The notes beneath the pieces were generated by a model that saw only the letters and a program-made list of their open reading frames with translations, had not been told where the DNA came from and ran no database searches. The translations under genes were made by a program, and so were the position numbers. Source: Pictodentalium vernedei (taxonomy: Eukaryota > Mollusca > Scaphopoda > Dentaliida > Dentaliidae). From it: a stretch of 64,000 bases of DNA. Of this stretch, positions 42,011 through 54,282 are shown piece by piece. Location of the stretch: the NCBI GenBank assembly GCA_031216915.1, contig CM062293.1, forward strand, positions 147,878,285 to 147,942,284, read 5' to 3'. Positions within the stretch are counted from its first letter, which is position 1; the number at the start of each line of letters is the position of its first letter.

Positions 42011-45004
42011 TAAATCTCCAAATGAGCACTCAGACCAGGATCTGACCAATTGCTGGGGACGTATTAACTATTTTGGGTTTTGGGTCAATTTGACTGTGAG
42101 TCGATTCGGCCTGAGTCAATTCGAATTCAGGCCGAATTGACTCATTTTTTATGCTGAAATGACCCACTTCCTTCCAAAGACAAATTATCGATTTAGGTAT
42201 ATTTTAGGTAAATAAAACATAAATAACAGAAATTCAGAATTTTTTAAAGAACTTTATTGTCAAAACATAGCGATACAGATAATTCAGGCTTTGATTTCTA
42301 GTTTCTGGACAACTGTTTTCACAATCATAGAGCAGTGGGATTAGTGTCTGTTTTTTCGTATGGTTACAATTTTTTACGACAGCTAAAGCTGTTTTTAAAG
42401 TGATAACATTGTAGTCATGCTGAAGAATTTTCTGAAAAGTTGTTTTCATAGTAATATATAATAAATTCCCTGTATTCACAATGTATTTCAGTAATGAAAT
42501 TTGTCATGCCTAGTGGGAATATCTGTTGTTATTTAAAAAGCGTATCCCTGTAAGGCATTTCAAATTTTTAGTGAAAATTTGTCATTCCTAGTGGGAATAT
42601 TTGGTTCTCCTAAATACTAGAAACTTCCAGAACCACCCAGAACTGCACAGAAACCCCCCTCTAAATTACACTTGCAAGGTGGTTTTAGAGAAACGGTCGG
42701 TCTATTTGCAGTAAGTTCCTGTATTGCAGTAAGTTCCTGAATTGCAGTAAGTAACTCTGCGGAAGGTGTTATTAATCATTTGTCTTGTTGGTACTTGATT
42801 GGATTACAGAGTTGTCACCTACATTAGTCTATTGTTAATAATTGATTTTTCATTGATTGCATCCATTAATGTTGTGTGGTGTTTCTCTTGCAACGTCAAT
42901 AACTTATTTTGTATTATTTCTCAGGCCTACAGGGGATTTCCCTAGCGACTAACTTTATTTGCTAATGAATCCATGAGGGTCAGAAGCGAGGGCCCAAGCG
43001 AATATAAATGAAGTTTCAGTGCACCGAAGTCGCTCAGGGACGATGTGGGATTTGAGATCCCTTTCAACCCAAATAGCTTTATTTGCTTATGGATCCACGG
43101 GAGTTGGAAGCAAGGGCCAATAATCTTATTTTGTTCGAGTGTGGAAACGGTAGAAGGGGACTAGCAATTGTGCTAAGCTACAAGAATTCTGCTCTGTGTT
43201 TTATTTAGAAAACTGGGCATATTTATAGTAATACGTGAAAACCTGCTTGATGGTTGTTTTAGAAAGAAGAAGAAACCCAAACTGTGGTTGGTTTGGGAGC
43301 AGCCCCATGCAGCATATTGCCCATATCAGTTATAAAAAAGGAAAAAATCCACCATAATGCATTTCTGAAAGCTGGGAGTCATCCATCAGACTATAAGGGA
43401 GAGTGGATGCTGAGCATTTGCCATCTGGTCTGCCTTCAGAGGGGAACAGATGGCGGGGTGATGAATAAAAAACGAAAAAAAAAAAAACCAAGTAAAATAA
43501 AATAAAAACACACACCCTAAAAAGGGTTGTTATATCTTTATTCATACGTTTATTTATTTAAAATGTATCTGGTCCCAGCCAGGCAAGCTGCTTGTTACAA
43601 TCCTTGCTTGGTGTTTGGTTTCACTGTGTGTGTTTAACAAAAAGCTTGTTCCAACCTCTTCTGCGCTTTGTTTGATTCAAGAAAATTTGAAAGTGTTCAG
43701 TTAGGAAAGCTATAGGCAGAGAGAAATAGAAATCCGTTATTGTAAATTGTAACTGTTGTGTGATTGTTGTTAATGATGGGGCGAGGGGTGGTTTCTTTGT
43801 CCACACGCAGAGTTGTGAGGCAGTCTCTCGCAGACTTAATCCTAGAGTTCTTGGTTTAAACAATATTTTATTCTTTAAATATGTCATATGTAACAAAAAT
43901 GTTTGCAAAAAATAACGAAGTAGGATGAGATATCTTGCAATATAACAGTTGTTCAACAATGTAGAGTGTCAGAATAATAAAGGGATTTGACAAAAAGCTG
44001 AAAGCTTATGTGCGTCAACTCCCTAGTGTTCTTAATGAGTAGCGAGGCAATCCTCACTGACTCCACTCCTCCATATCTTTATTAGAGAGCGATAGAAATC
44101 CGCTATTGTATATTGTGACTGTTGTGCGAATGTTGGTTTTGATTGGGTGAGTGGTGGGTTTCTTCATAGCCCACTCCCCAAACGCAGAGTTGCGAGGCAG
44201 TCCTCACAGACTCAATCCTAGAGTTCTTGATGAGTAGCGAGGCAATCCTCACTGACTTCACGCAGTTTAATTCTATGGTGTAATTTTAATTTTCTAATCA
44301 AAAGTAAATTCCTGCAGGGTCCCCATGCCACCCTACACTACAAAAGTTTGTATCGGTACCCCCTCCCCCTGCTCCCAACCCCCTTTCCTATTTCAATTCA
44401 CCGGCTTATGTAATGGGCAGTATTGGGTAAATAGACGCACCTTTGGATGACCGCCTCACCAAGCAGAAAGGATAAATGCAGGAAATCAAAATATTTCACC
44501 AAAAACTAAAATACTGCGCATATGTATTTTAGATATAGTTTTATTTCGATATCTCAGCTTGTGCTGAGTACCTGTGGGTAGCAAAGGAAATCCTACATCG
44601 TCCCTGTGTACCTTCAAAAAATTAATGGATGTAGTCAATAAAACATAAATTATTAACAATAGACTAATGTAGGTGACAACACTGTAATCCAATTATTAAT
44701 AACATCTTCGCGCACACCAACTTACTGCAATTCAGGAACTTACTGCAAACAGACCAACCCTTAGAGAAAGTATTTCATTTCCAGTATGCGATAAGCATTC
44801 ACAAGCAATGTAGAAGGTATTATTAATTGTAGTCTCCCCAAATACACAAAAAGAAGTCCCCAGAAATCATGATTATTTTCCACATGAGTATACTTTATGT
44901 GCATATTTTAATTTTATTTCAAGTTATCAGGCCAAATCGACTCAAGACAGAATCGACTCAAGATGGAATCGACTCAGGCCAAAATGACTCAAGGCCAAAT
45001 CAAC
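42011..45004. mobile_element. Possible large element with inverted arms
   Basis: Arms 42685-42875 and 44615-44770 are inverted: both contain TTGCAGTAAGTTCCTGAATT and CACCTACATTAGTCTATTGT. Farther out, both sides carry clusters of GAGTCGATTC/GACTCA motifs (42090-42145 and 44935-45005). Between the arms, direct repeats at about 43728-43858 and 44093-44265 share GAAATCCG, CGCAGAGTTG and AATCCTAGAGTTCTTG. No transposase seen. TTGGTTTAAACAATATTTTA at 43852 looks like a minus-strand LINE 3' end. Confidence 0.4.
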
Positions 45005-45253
45005 TTAACCCTTTACCCAATGCAGACAATATCAAAATTTATTATTTTAAATATCATTTTTTTAAATTTTTCAAAAAATTTCAACAAAACCATATCATGT
45101 GACCCCTCATTGGAACGAGCTCAATGAGCTCGTTCCAATGAGGGGTCACATGATATGGTTTTGTTGAAATATTTTGAAAAATTTAATTTTTTCAACTGCT
45201 CAATTTGCATATTACGCGGGCGGATGCGGGCGATTCGTTAGGTAAAGAGTTAA
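45005..45253. mobile_element. TTAA MITE, subfamily B (reverse)
   Basis: TTAACCCTTTACCCAATGCA to CGTTAGGTAAAGAGTTAA, 249 bp with intact core. Confidence 0.9.
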
Positions 45254-45299
45254 GGTTGAGTCAACTCAAGGCCAAACCAACCCATTCCCCTATTTGGGT

Positions 45300-47034
45300 G
45301 GGACTTTTTGGTTTGGGAACATTTTGACCAGCACCCATCGGACCCAAAGTCTTACTGGAAAATAGTAAATTGTCTCAGATCAAAAGAAGCAGCTTCAAAT
45401 GAGTTTGATCCTGATACAACGGTCAATTTCTTCTAAAATTTGTTTTGTAGAGAGGTCACAACTGGGAAAAATCATCTCACAAAAAAAAAAATGAATTTAA
45501 AGGAGTCTTCAAATAATGAAAATATAACCACAGAAGATATAAATACTGCTGAAAAAACAAAAAGACTCCTGGAACAGATCAGGTGTCAAATGAAATGCTG
45601 AAGATTCTCAGTGGTAGCTTTCATGATTGACGATATTCTTAAATTATTCAACCAAATATTAGACTCGTGCCATTATCCGCTTAGCTGGAATGAGTCTACT
45701 CTCACAACAATCTATAAAAAAGGAGAAAGATATAATCCTGACAATTAACACTGCCATCGCCCTAAGCTGTGTATTGGGGAAGCTGTTCAACAAAATTATA
45801 AACCTCGGATTAATAATTTTTTAGATGATAATAACTTAATTAGTGAAAAGCAATTTGGATTTCGAGAATAACATAGTGCGACCGACAGTGATTTTGTTCT
45901 CACGTCTGCAATTACCAAATATAAGGAGCTAAAGAAACCCTTATATGCTGTACATGTTTGTGGACTTTAAGAAAGTATTTGACACTGTGGATCGAACAAT
46001 GTACCTCAAAATATACATACCTTAGGTTAACCTTTTCGGAAATGGCGTATTGAAACATGCACAGTCTGAACTTAGTCTTAAGAGGCTCAAGTCTCTGTAC
46101 AGTTTACACAGCTCATTCAAAAAGAAATGCACGCCAACCATGGTTGTCTTTTCTAAGCTGTTTGATGAACTAATTAAGCAGATATTAGAATACGGCAGTG
46201 AAATATGGTCAACAGAGTTGAATATGAGGAATAAAGATACTGCACCAAGTGAAAGGGCTCATATCAAGTTCTGCAAACTCATCTTAAATGTGGGTAAAAA
46301 CCCCTCCCACCATGCTGTACGTGCGGAGATTGGTCGATATCCAATAACATTGTATGTTTTTGTACGATACGCAAATTATACTTGTAAATTGCTCACTATT
46401 TCCCCGGTTATTATTCTGAATGATGCTTATGTGGAAGCTAAGAAATGTAAACTCCCTGACTCTGAAGGTGAAAAACTTAAAGAAACTGGATTTAACACTT
46501 GAACGAAACTGAAATTTCCAAAAGTAAAATTAATTTTAAAAAGTCCAAACTTGAATCGGACCATATTGAATTATTTAAAGAAGATATACACAATGATAAT
46601 AAGAGAATAGGAAAAAACAAACTTAGGACTTATCGACTATTCAAAGTAGATTATCAAATGGAACCATATCTCATTCACACCTCTTCCATTGGAGCAAGAA
46701 ATAATTTCACGCGATTATGCATCAGCAACCATAAACTGTGGATCAGACGTGGAAGGCATTTACAACCTCCTCGTCCAATGGAACACACAATATGCGAAGC
46801 TTGTACAATGGGGGTGGTGGAATCGAAATGGCATTTCGTAATGGAATGCCCACTGTATGGAACCTTGAGAGAGGAATTATTCCGCGCAATTTCTGACAAA
46901 ATAATTGACTTCCCGCTAATGGATGAAATTGACAAATTTAAAGTCATAATGATTAGTGATAATCCAGGGATATGCAATGTTATTTGTAACATAATCCAGC
47001 TCTTCCTTTACAAGACCTTATAACAAACAATTGT
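45300..47034 (+). pseudogene. LINE ORF2 remnant, RT catalytic part deleted
   Basis: Frames on the plus strand: DPKSYWKIVN (about 45335), RT start with FNQILDSCHYPLSWNESTLT (about 45640-45700), YNPDN, LSCVLGKLFNKII, EKQFGFRE (45850) and VCGL-type FKKVFDTVDR (about 45965-46000). After a deletion the frame resumes with EYGSEIWSTELN (about 46190), a long linker and a C-terminal finger CEACTMGVVESKWHFVMECP (about 46795-46855), ending at 47023. The segment that should contain the YADD box is absent. A different lineage from the 12-15 kb LINE. Confidence 0.8.
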
Positions 47035-47273
47035 TTAACCCTTTACCTAACCTGAAAAGCAGGCGACACTTGCAAACACAATTCTTGAATAACTAATTTT
47101 TTTCATTTTTTTGTCTCAAAAACATAGGTTACATATGACCCGACGAGCTCATTCCAGAGAAGGGTTATAACCTATGTTTTTGAGACAAAAAATGAAAATA
47201 TAATGAAAATTAATTGGCGAATTTTGTGAATAGCGCTGGCTGTGTTTAGATGTTATATTGAGTAAAGGATTAA
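47035..47273. mobile_element. TTAA MITE, subfamily A (reverse)
   Basis: TTAACCCTTTACCTAACCTG to GAGTAAAGGATTAA, 239 bp, inserted in the 3' UTR of the LINE 12 bp after its stop codon. About 15 bp of core is lost. Confidence 0.85.
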
Positions 47274-48069
47274 AGATGTTTATTATTATTAATGTAATGT
47301 TGGCTACTACATTTCTGTTACTTTTATATTGTGTATATTATGTATGTTGTATAATGTGTGATCTGTGTTGCAATCTGCCCCCATGAAGGCGTTAATTGCT
47401 AATAATAAATTATTCTGTTATTCAAGGCCGTCCTGGTTGTCAAAAGTGTGGTTAAACCCCAATAAAAAAGTATAAAGATCAGTGGTTCTCTGCCAACAAC
47501 AAAAGATATCCCTTCACGGCATAAACAGTTCCGAGAGAAAATACGGTCCCCGGGGGGATCAATTAGATGGTACCACCTGGGTCCCCTTGTTTCAAACCTC
47601 ACTTACCAAGGACCCATGAAAATATTCACCCTTCCCCCGATCGATATCTGTTACGACTCAATTGCCTCTCAAAGACCTCATGATCGAACACAAACAGAAC
47701 AAAACAACACAGTGAGTAAACAAAAAAATACCGAAACTGAAAGTAAAATTATGTATGTCCAGTTCTCAGAACTGACCAGGAATATCGAAGTGGGACATCT
47801 ATATAACCGAATTACAGAACAGCATATTGTGGGTGGATCGACCCACGATATATCTAATAACTTAGACAGTTCTTGAAAGGAATATACTAGTGAATTTGGG
47901 GGCCCGTGGCCCGCCTGTCGATTCACACACAATGGGCATTGAAAAAAGTTTGCAAACTAGCTGTCTCGGGTGGCGTGGCTTCATGTCCTCGTGTCACCGC
48001 CGGGCCCCAGGGTTACTACCCAGCCCCCCCCCCCCCCTCTCGACGGCCCTGGGCATAAATTATACTTAC
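47274..48069. other. LINE 3' end, then unassigned sequence
   Basis: 47274-47425 continues the LINE 3' UTR to a TAATAATAAATTATT end. 47426-48069 contains no domain or repeat I recognise; an 86-codon plus-strand frame (47616-47876) has no support beyond length. Confidence 0.4.
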
Positions 48070-48197
48070 CTCCTTCGACGTTGCTTCAAGCAGAGATTTA
48101 GGAATGACATTATTTTCTCGTAATTACAACATGCTGGGTGATCATGACTGACATATCTTGCTGCCAAGAGCCTCCAGAGATTATCTTCCAAGTGAAT
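48070..48197 (-). CDS. C1orf87: C1orf87-like gene, exon 2 of those visible
   Basis: 128 bp exon: acceptor TTTGTGTTACAG|ATT and donor GGAG|GTAAGTAT on the minus strand. Enters in phase 0, leaves in phase 2. It encodes IHLEDNLWRLLAARYVSHDH, then CCNYEKIMSFLNLCL. The motif NYEKxxxFLN is the clearest match to the C1orf87 family as remembered. It joins in frame to LQKYK of the preceding exon and to the microexon after it. Confidence 0.78.
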
Positions 48198-48373
48198 CTG
48201 TAACACAAACATAACCAAGAATCAAGGCTCGAAATAAGTGGTGGGACAAGGACAATGACTGACACCAAACTTACTTTGACCTCCACACTTTGAAATCCAT
48301 AGGAAATTTTCACCGATGCTACATTCTGCTCAATTTTATGAGTTTAAAAAAAAACTGGTAATTCAGTATAAAC

Positions 48374-48614
48374 TTAACCCTTTGAACACTGGTGGTATCT
48401 TCCATGTCAGTTGAAATGAAGCAGTTATAGGAGTCCTTATTCATTATTTGGGAATAGACCAATCAATATTTTCAACATGTAGCCATGGGGACTACACATT
48501 GAAAATATTGATTGGTCTAACCCACCCTTAAATTAGCAGCCATCCTACTTAATGCGAGTATGGCATACCATGTCCCTGGGTTGGTAAAGCAGACTCTTGT
48601 GTTGAAAGGGTTAA
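48374..48614. mobile_element. TTAA-type MITE, family D
   Basis: TTAACCCTTTGAACAC to GTGTTGAAAGGGTTAA, 241 bp. The central palindrome AGACCAATCAATATTTTCAA has a mirror copy at 48494-48520. The same TTAA and CCCTTT start as subfamilies A and B, but a different TIR and core. Confidence 0.85.
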
Positions 48615-48834
48615 ATTTCATTGTGAATTAGCAAGTCATTTCCTCATTTAGTAGTCACCATATGTAAATTTACATTGTGTAAAGCAATGTTGAAAATGAC
48701 CTGCACCAAATAAAAATGTCCTGTATCAACTACTTGGGGCAGGACATTTTGACCTGCACTGAAAAAATAATTATTTCGACCCTTGCCAAGAATGAGAGCT
48801 GTACCTTCAAGTTAATTGAAAGAAAGGATGGATT

Positions 48835-50245
48835 ATGCTGTCAGTCGTTCAGTGGTATTGAGCTCACCACTTGAAGCACAACAAAGAACGCATTTGAATG
48901 AAAATGTCAGTGACACTGTAGATTAACTTGACTGTGTGTAGAGTTTGATGAAAAGGATAATGTTTCATGTTTATGAAAGAATTATGAAATAAGACAAGAA
49001 TTGTGATAATTGAGAATATGTTAATTTCTGTTCCCTGTATGTTTTGTTTTCAATAAGACTGTACTAAAGAATCAAGACCTGGGTTGGCGTGGCCCTAACA
49101 GTTAATGTATGCCAGCCAAAGTTACTAAGTTACAGTAAAATCATTCCAAAATGGGCCATCCTACAAAGTTATAATGAAATCCCTTCATAAATGTAACTCG
49201 TAGATTTTGCTAAAGGATTCTAGATCACGTGATGACATGATGGATCAGCGGTCGCGGTTGACTGATCATGACCAAAATAGGAGAGTCTCATCTAGATATC
49301 ATACGAAGGTATCCTACCAAGTGACAATAAAATCCCTTCATGAAAAGAATGTAATCAGTGCTAAAGGAATCTAGGTCACATGACCAGGCAGCGGTAACGG
49401 CCGACCGGTTGTGACCAAAATACGACAGTCTAATCTACACATTATACTGAGTTATCCTTCCAAGTTACAATGAAATTACTTAATAAATGTGAACTGTAGA
49501 CTGTGCTAAACAAATGTAGGTCACATTCCTGTGTGGCGGTCACGGTTAACTGATCATGACCAAAATAGGACATTCTCATCTAGACATACTGAGTCATCCT
49601 ACAAATTTGCAATAAAATCCAATAGGTAACGTGCTCCTGTGGCAATCACGGTTGACTGATCCTGATCAAAAAAGGCTGTTCCCTTCTAGACATTATACAG
49701 AGTCATCCTACGCAGTTACAATAAAATCCATAAGTATGACCTGTAGACTGTGCTAATGGTTTTTGGGCTTCGGGTCCACGTAGCCATCTCGGTTGACCGA
49801 ATACGACCAAAAGGGGACGACCTCATCTAGACATTATACAGAGTCATCTCAACAAGTTACAATGAAATCCTTTCATAAATACGACCTGTAGACTGTGCTA
49901 AAGGCTCTCAGGTTTCGAGCTGTTGCAGTCGTCATGGTTGACCAATCACGACCAAAAGGGGACGTTCTCATCTAGACGTTATATGTTGTCATCTTACCAA
50001 GTTACAATGAAATCCCTTCATAAGTACGACCTGGAAACTTTGCTATAGGTTTTCGAGTTTTGGGCTCTCGCAGCTGTCACGGTTGACCTATTGCAACCAA
50101 AAGGGGACGTTCTCATCTAGACATGACCTTGAACCTGCATAGGAAATTTTGTGATGTTTGGACAAGAACTACAGGGTTGAGCCTGTGCAAAAGGAAATGT
50201 GAACAGACTCAGAGACTTCCACACGTGTGATGGCAATAGCTTTTC
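48835..50245 (+). mobile_element. Array-bearing repeat with ~142-bp units
   Basis: 5' end AATGTCAGTGACACTGTAG. At least seven units spaced ~140-147 bp (one 108) carry CATCTAGACATTATAC, AAGTTACAATGAAATCC, GTAGACTGTGCTAAAGG and CGGTTGACCGATC-type blocks. 3' end TGATGGCAATAGCTTTTCAG then CTAAAAA. A second copy of the family is at 60445-61577. Confidence 0.65.
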
Positions 50246-50276
50246 AGCTAAAAATGTTTTATTGTGTTTGTTTATT

Positions 50277-50520
50277 GGGGTTTAAATCTTTGTACCCTCG
50301 TTTCCTGTTTCCTGGAATGGTTATCGCCTTTGTGTACACTTACAGTGAGATGGGTCAGTCGAATATCAATATATAGTGAGAATAAAATAATAACTGCAGT
50401 CTGCAGCCGTCTGACTGCAGACTGCAGTTATTATTTTATCATCAATGTTCTGTGTAAAGACCTCTTTATAATAAAACAAAAATGGGACGAAAAATCGGTC
50501 TTATGAGTTCAGCGGGTTAA
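50277..50520. mobile_element. TTAA-type MITE, family C (reverse)
   Basis: Same central palindrome AACTGCAGTCTGCAGCC as 26769-26937. Its right TTAA (50517-50520) is also the start of the next MITE. Confidence 0.6.
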
Positions 50521-50610
50521 CCCTTTACCTAAGGAATCGGCCACACCTGTAAATGTAATATACAAATTCAGCAGTTTGAAACAAAATGTTTTTTCAAATG
50601 CTTAATTTTT
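50517..50610. mobile_element. TTAA MITE, subfamily B left arm
   Basis: TTAACCCTTTACCTAAGGAA and the following B left arm, ending without a core. A 22-nt poly-G run follows at 50731-50752. Confidence 0.6.
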
Positions 50611-50730
50611 ATATTGCTATTACTATTTTATTATTATACTTATTAAATAGACTGTATAGTGTAAGTTCAGAGGTTTTATTTTAATTTTATTTCTTGAAGA
50701 AAAATGCCCAAAATAATTATAATTTTTTTC

Positions 50731-50752
50731 GGGGGGGGGGGGGGGGGGGGGG
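50731..50752. repeat. Poly-G tract (22 nt)
   Basis: Uninterrupted run of G; comparable tracts occur at 5215-5237 and, as C, at 53665-53678 and 62065-62087. Confidence 0.95.
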
Positions 50753-50827
50753 TGGTAGTCCAACAAACTTGGGGGGGACTAGTTTGCGGGAGTGTCACAT
50801 GAATTTTTTTTGGAAGGGGGGGAGAAA

Positions 50828-52314
50828 AACAAGAGGCCACAGGGGGCCTGAGGGCACTCACCTGACATGGTAGTCTAAATATCAAACCAGGGACTGGACT
50901 TGAATCAGCTGCATACGCCCCTCCTAAGAAAAGCCCAACTAGATGAAGCGATTGTGCCCACACAATACACAGGATTTTCCTTCTATTTTCAGTTCCTGCA
51001 CTTGTACATCCCGAAATTGAGATAAACGCATAAAAACAGATTTTTTTTATTTTTGTTCGGAAATTTTTGAAGTCCCAAACAAAATATTTTTAGCCTAAAA
51101 TCTTTTTTTCTTCTTAAAATTGACCAAAACGCATAAAAAACAAAAAAAAACTAATTTCCGGATTTTGGTCCAAAATATTCTAAGTCCCACCTGGACCCCA
51201 AATTTTCAGTGTAAAAAAAAAATTTTTGGTCTTAAATTTGACCGAAGTGCATAAAAAAACAAAACAAAAATTTCCGGATTTTGCAGGATTTTGGTCCAAA
51301 TTTTCTAAGTCCAGAACGGGACCCCAAATTTTCAGCCTGAATATGAACCCAGGGACTTGGCTTGAACAAACTTGAATCTCACCCCCCTAAGGATGCTGCA
51401 TACCAAATATCAAAAGATTCTTATTTGTAGATCTGAAGAAGAAGATTTTTAACGAATATTCCTCATACTGCACTAATTTAAACATTTGGGCTCCCATAGA
51501 GAGCCCAAATATGGACCCAGGGAATTGATTTCAATAAACATGTGAAACAATCTTCCAAAGATGCTATATGCAAAATTTGAAAGCTTTTGGAACAGTGGTT
51601 TGGGAGAAAAGTAGTGTTACATGTTTTTCCCATTACCCACAGTGTTAAAAATGCTGACTCAGCACTTTTTCAAAGTCCCCAAAAAGTACCCCATGATGAA
51701 ACCGATAGCAATTTTGTTTTTACCATTCCATTCTGTTGGTCCTAAGGAAGCTTCACACCAAATAAGAATTCTCAGTGCCATGTAGTTTTGGAGATATGGG
51801 CGATTTAATTTTTTTTTTCAAATTTTTAGCTCTTGCCGTTCCCATGGGGCGATGGGAAGAAAAAATTGGCCATAAATTAAGTACTTATGGCCCAATATGC
51901 CCTCATATCAAATTTGGTTCAAATCTGCCTCTCGGTTTGGAAAATAGATATTTTGGGAGTGGCAAAAATTCTTGCCCCTCCCATAACAATGGCAAATATA
52001 GCCCCACAAACTTCTCTTGAATAAATCTGAGTCTACACCTCAAAAAGAAGCTGCACAACTAATATCAAGTCTCTGCTACTGCTGGTTCATGAGAAGAAGA
52101 TTTTTTAAGATTTAGGCACACTTTTTGGGCATGGCCTTACTTAGGGGCGAGGCAACTTGATTTGAACAAAATCAATTTGCGATGTCATAACAAACTATTA
52201 TCTCAAATATCAATTAAATTGGTTCAGCGGTTTGGGAGGAGAAGACGCAAACACCATGTTCACGGACGGCGAGTGATCACTGTAGCTCTCCTGACTGAAA
52301 GTCAGGTAAGCTAA
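50828..52314 (+). mobile_element. Helitron-like repeat, third copy
   Basis: 5' AACAAGAGGCCACAGGGGGC with CACTCACC. It contains the unit GACTTGGCTTGAACAAACTT (51355) of the 7.5 kb array, then units shared with 17.8-18.2 kb (CAGTGTTAAAAATGCTGA, TTTTGGAGATATGGGC). 3' end GTGATCACTGTAGCTC, then the hairpin TCCTGACTGAAAGTCAGG and TAAGCTAA. It ends 68 bp before the donor-side border of the exon at 52383. Confidence 0.6.
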
Positions 52315-52382
52315 AAACTGGTGGGGGTTGTATCCGATCTAGGTGGTTTTGATGGATGTCATGTATTCACAAAGTGACTTAC

Positions 52383-52907
52383 CTTGTATTTTTGCAAAGT
52401 AAGCACCAGATCTGTAAGGTGACACCATCCTTGCATATCCTTATCCTCTCCAGCCAATTGCTCATATGGATCTTTAAGTATCATGGGTCCGAGGTCCTCC
52501 CGTGGAATTGTCTTTCCCAAGTCATGAGCGACCAATCGTCTAAGCTTCCTCTCCTGATCTTTTGTCAGTTTGATTGGTTCGTCTGGGATGTACTTGTACC
52601 CTGGAAGACATTTCATTAGTTCGTATCTTATTATTTCGATCGTCTCGTCCTTGGGAGGGTTTGAATCGTCGTATGCGTCATTCTGCATTTCAAGCTGCCG
52701 AATGTGAGTGTTTCGTTCCGTTTGATTGGACATGGGTGTCCCAACTCCACTTTCAGGCTCAGGTTCGAAAACAGTAGAACTAATGTTCTTTGTTTTATTT
52801 TTCTGAATGTCAGGAAGCCGACAGTATCGATTCATTATTTGATTTTTGGAATCCGGTCGCTTTAGAAAATTTGTCGGTCTGCCGTGAATGTGAGAATTGT
52901 AGTTATC
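52383..52907 (-). CDS. C1orf87: C1orf87-like gene, exon 1 of those visible
   Basis: 525 bp exon (175 codons), entered and left in phase 0: acceptor AAATTTTCTTTTCAG|GAT and donor TACAAG|GTAAGTCAC on the minus strand. The encoded protein starts DNYNSHIHGRPTNFLKRPDS, continues with a polar linker (EPEPESGVGTP), then an alpha-helical, EF-hand-like region IIRYELMKCLPGY..LTKDQERKLRRLVAHD and ends TDLVLTLQKYK. An internal Met at 52835 exists, but the open frame and acceptor upstream show this is an internal exon. Upstream exons were not found to the right. The human family member is known as C1orf87 or CREF, of unclear function. Confidence 0.8.
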
Positions 52908-53603
52908 CTGAAAAGAAAATTTGAAATATGAATGAAATGATGAAAAAAAGTAATCACCTCGATGTTGGATCGAGTCAAAGCTGAAGAGACGAAGTGTTCA
53001 AACCATTGTTTTCAACCTTTACCGAACTTTGCCGAAGATTAAAAAAACACTTATCTTTTTATTTACCCCAATAAGATTTCGAATGTAACCGAATTTGTTT
53101 TTTGTGTTTGTTCCCCCAATCCCCACAGACCGCCAATCCAAATCACTATCAAACTTGGCATGCATTCTTAGTTCAGTCCAGCAAGTGTGGATGAGCGTTT
53201 TCACACGGGGAATCTAAAATGGTTTGGGTGGAATGGGGATGAAAATGATGATATTTACTCCCCTAACATCTCCTAGACCATCGATCGAGTTTCTAACCGT
53301 CTTGGGCTTGTGTACTCAATCCAGTCCAGAAATGTTATTGGAGAGACAGGGATTCCATATGTTGGGTGTGGGGCGAGGGGAGTGCATAGGGATCGAATGG
53401 TGTGAAAATGCGTACACGTTATTTCCACATATTCTAAACTTTGATTGCCACACGCTTCTACAAATCTCTCAGCCCGTCGTGCAAACTGTAAATCGTTGAG
53501 GGTTCCCTCCTGGAACAGACTTTGTTAACAAAACCCCCAATTTATCCTCGACTTTATAAACTGAATATTTCTTTCTTTCTTCTGTTTTTTATTTACTGGT
53601 ACT
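52908..53603. other. Intron sequence, no exon recognised
   Basis: Upstream of the 525 bp exon in gene orientation. No splice-bounded frame compatible with phase 0 was found. GC is slightly higher than average and no repeat family is shared with the rest of the window. Confidence 0.4.
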
Positions 53604-53678
53604 TAACCCTTTACCCAACGTACATATACAAAAAGGTTTACTTTATTTTTTTATATCATGTGCACCCCCCCCCCCCCC
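53604..53678. mobile_element. TTAA MITE, subfamily B left arm, host of foldback element
   Basis: TTAACCCTTTACCCAACGTA..TTATATCATGTGCA followed by 14 C (53665-53678). The matching right half (CCCCCATTGGAACGAGCCCA..GTTGAAATGTTTTG) is at 57799-57893, beyond the foldback element, which was therefore inserted in the C tract at the MITE core. Confidence 0.65.
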
Positions 53679-54282
53679 AGTAGTATGTCATGTACTTTTG
53701 AGGGATGGTTTTGGGGATCTCATCGGGGAATCTCATGTGATGTCATGTCACGTGACCTAGTGGCGTCATGTTGTGTTGTCATGGTAACCCGCGTGAGCGG
53801 CCATGTTGTGTGAAGTTATTATCGTGGTGAAGTGTGGTGTGAGTGCGCATGCGCAGCGCGTGTTGTTAGGGTGATACGTGTTTCCGTCGTCCATTTTGTA
53901 TACTGGAGGCCGCCATCTTGGTTTCTATGGTAGCATGTGATTGCTATGTTACCTAAGGCCTACAATAGGACAGGGGGTATGTTCGGAGGGTATGTTCGAT
54001 TGAATCGGAGTATTTTCTGGAACGACTTCCCTGGATAATTACCACAAACAATCTGACAACTTGTATTATTTTGAATTCTTCCAGAATTCTCTGCTTCTAT
54101 CTATATATGCAATAGTTATCGTTTATCTGGCCATGTTCCTTTATTCTAGAGTATACTCCAGTAGCGTATAAGAGCCTATCAACTGGAACAGTTTACCTTA
54201 TTATTGCTATATTTAGCCATTTCTGGTCTATTCTTGTTAGTTCTGACCCTATTCTAAGTACTCTTGTTGTTTCATTTATCTA

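Noticed and set aside
47616..47876. 86-codon plus-strand ORF
   Set aside because: No domain, no splice context and opposite to the host gene; length within chance expectation.
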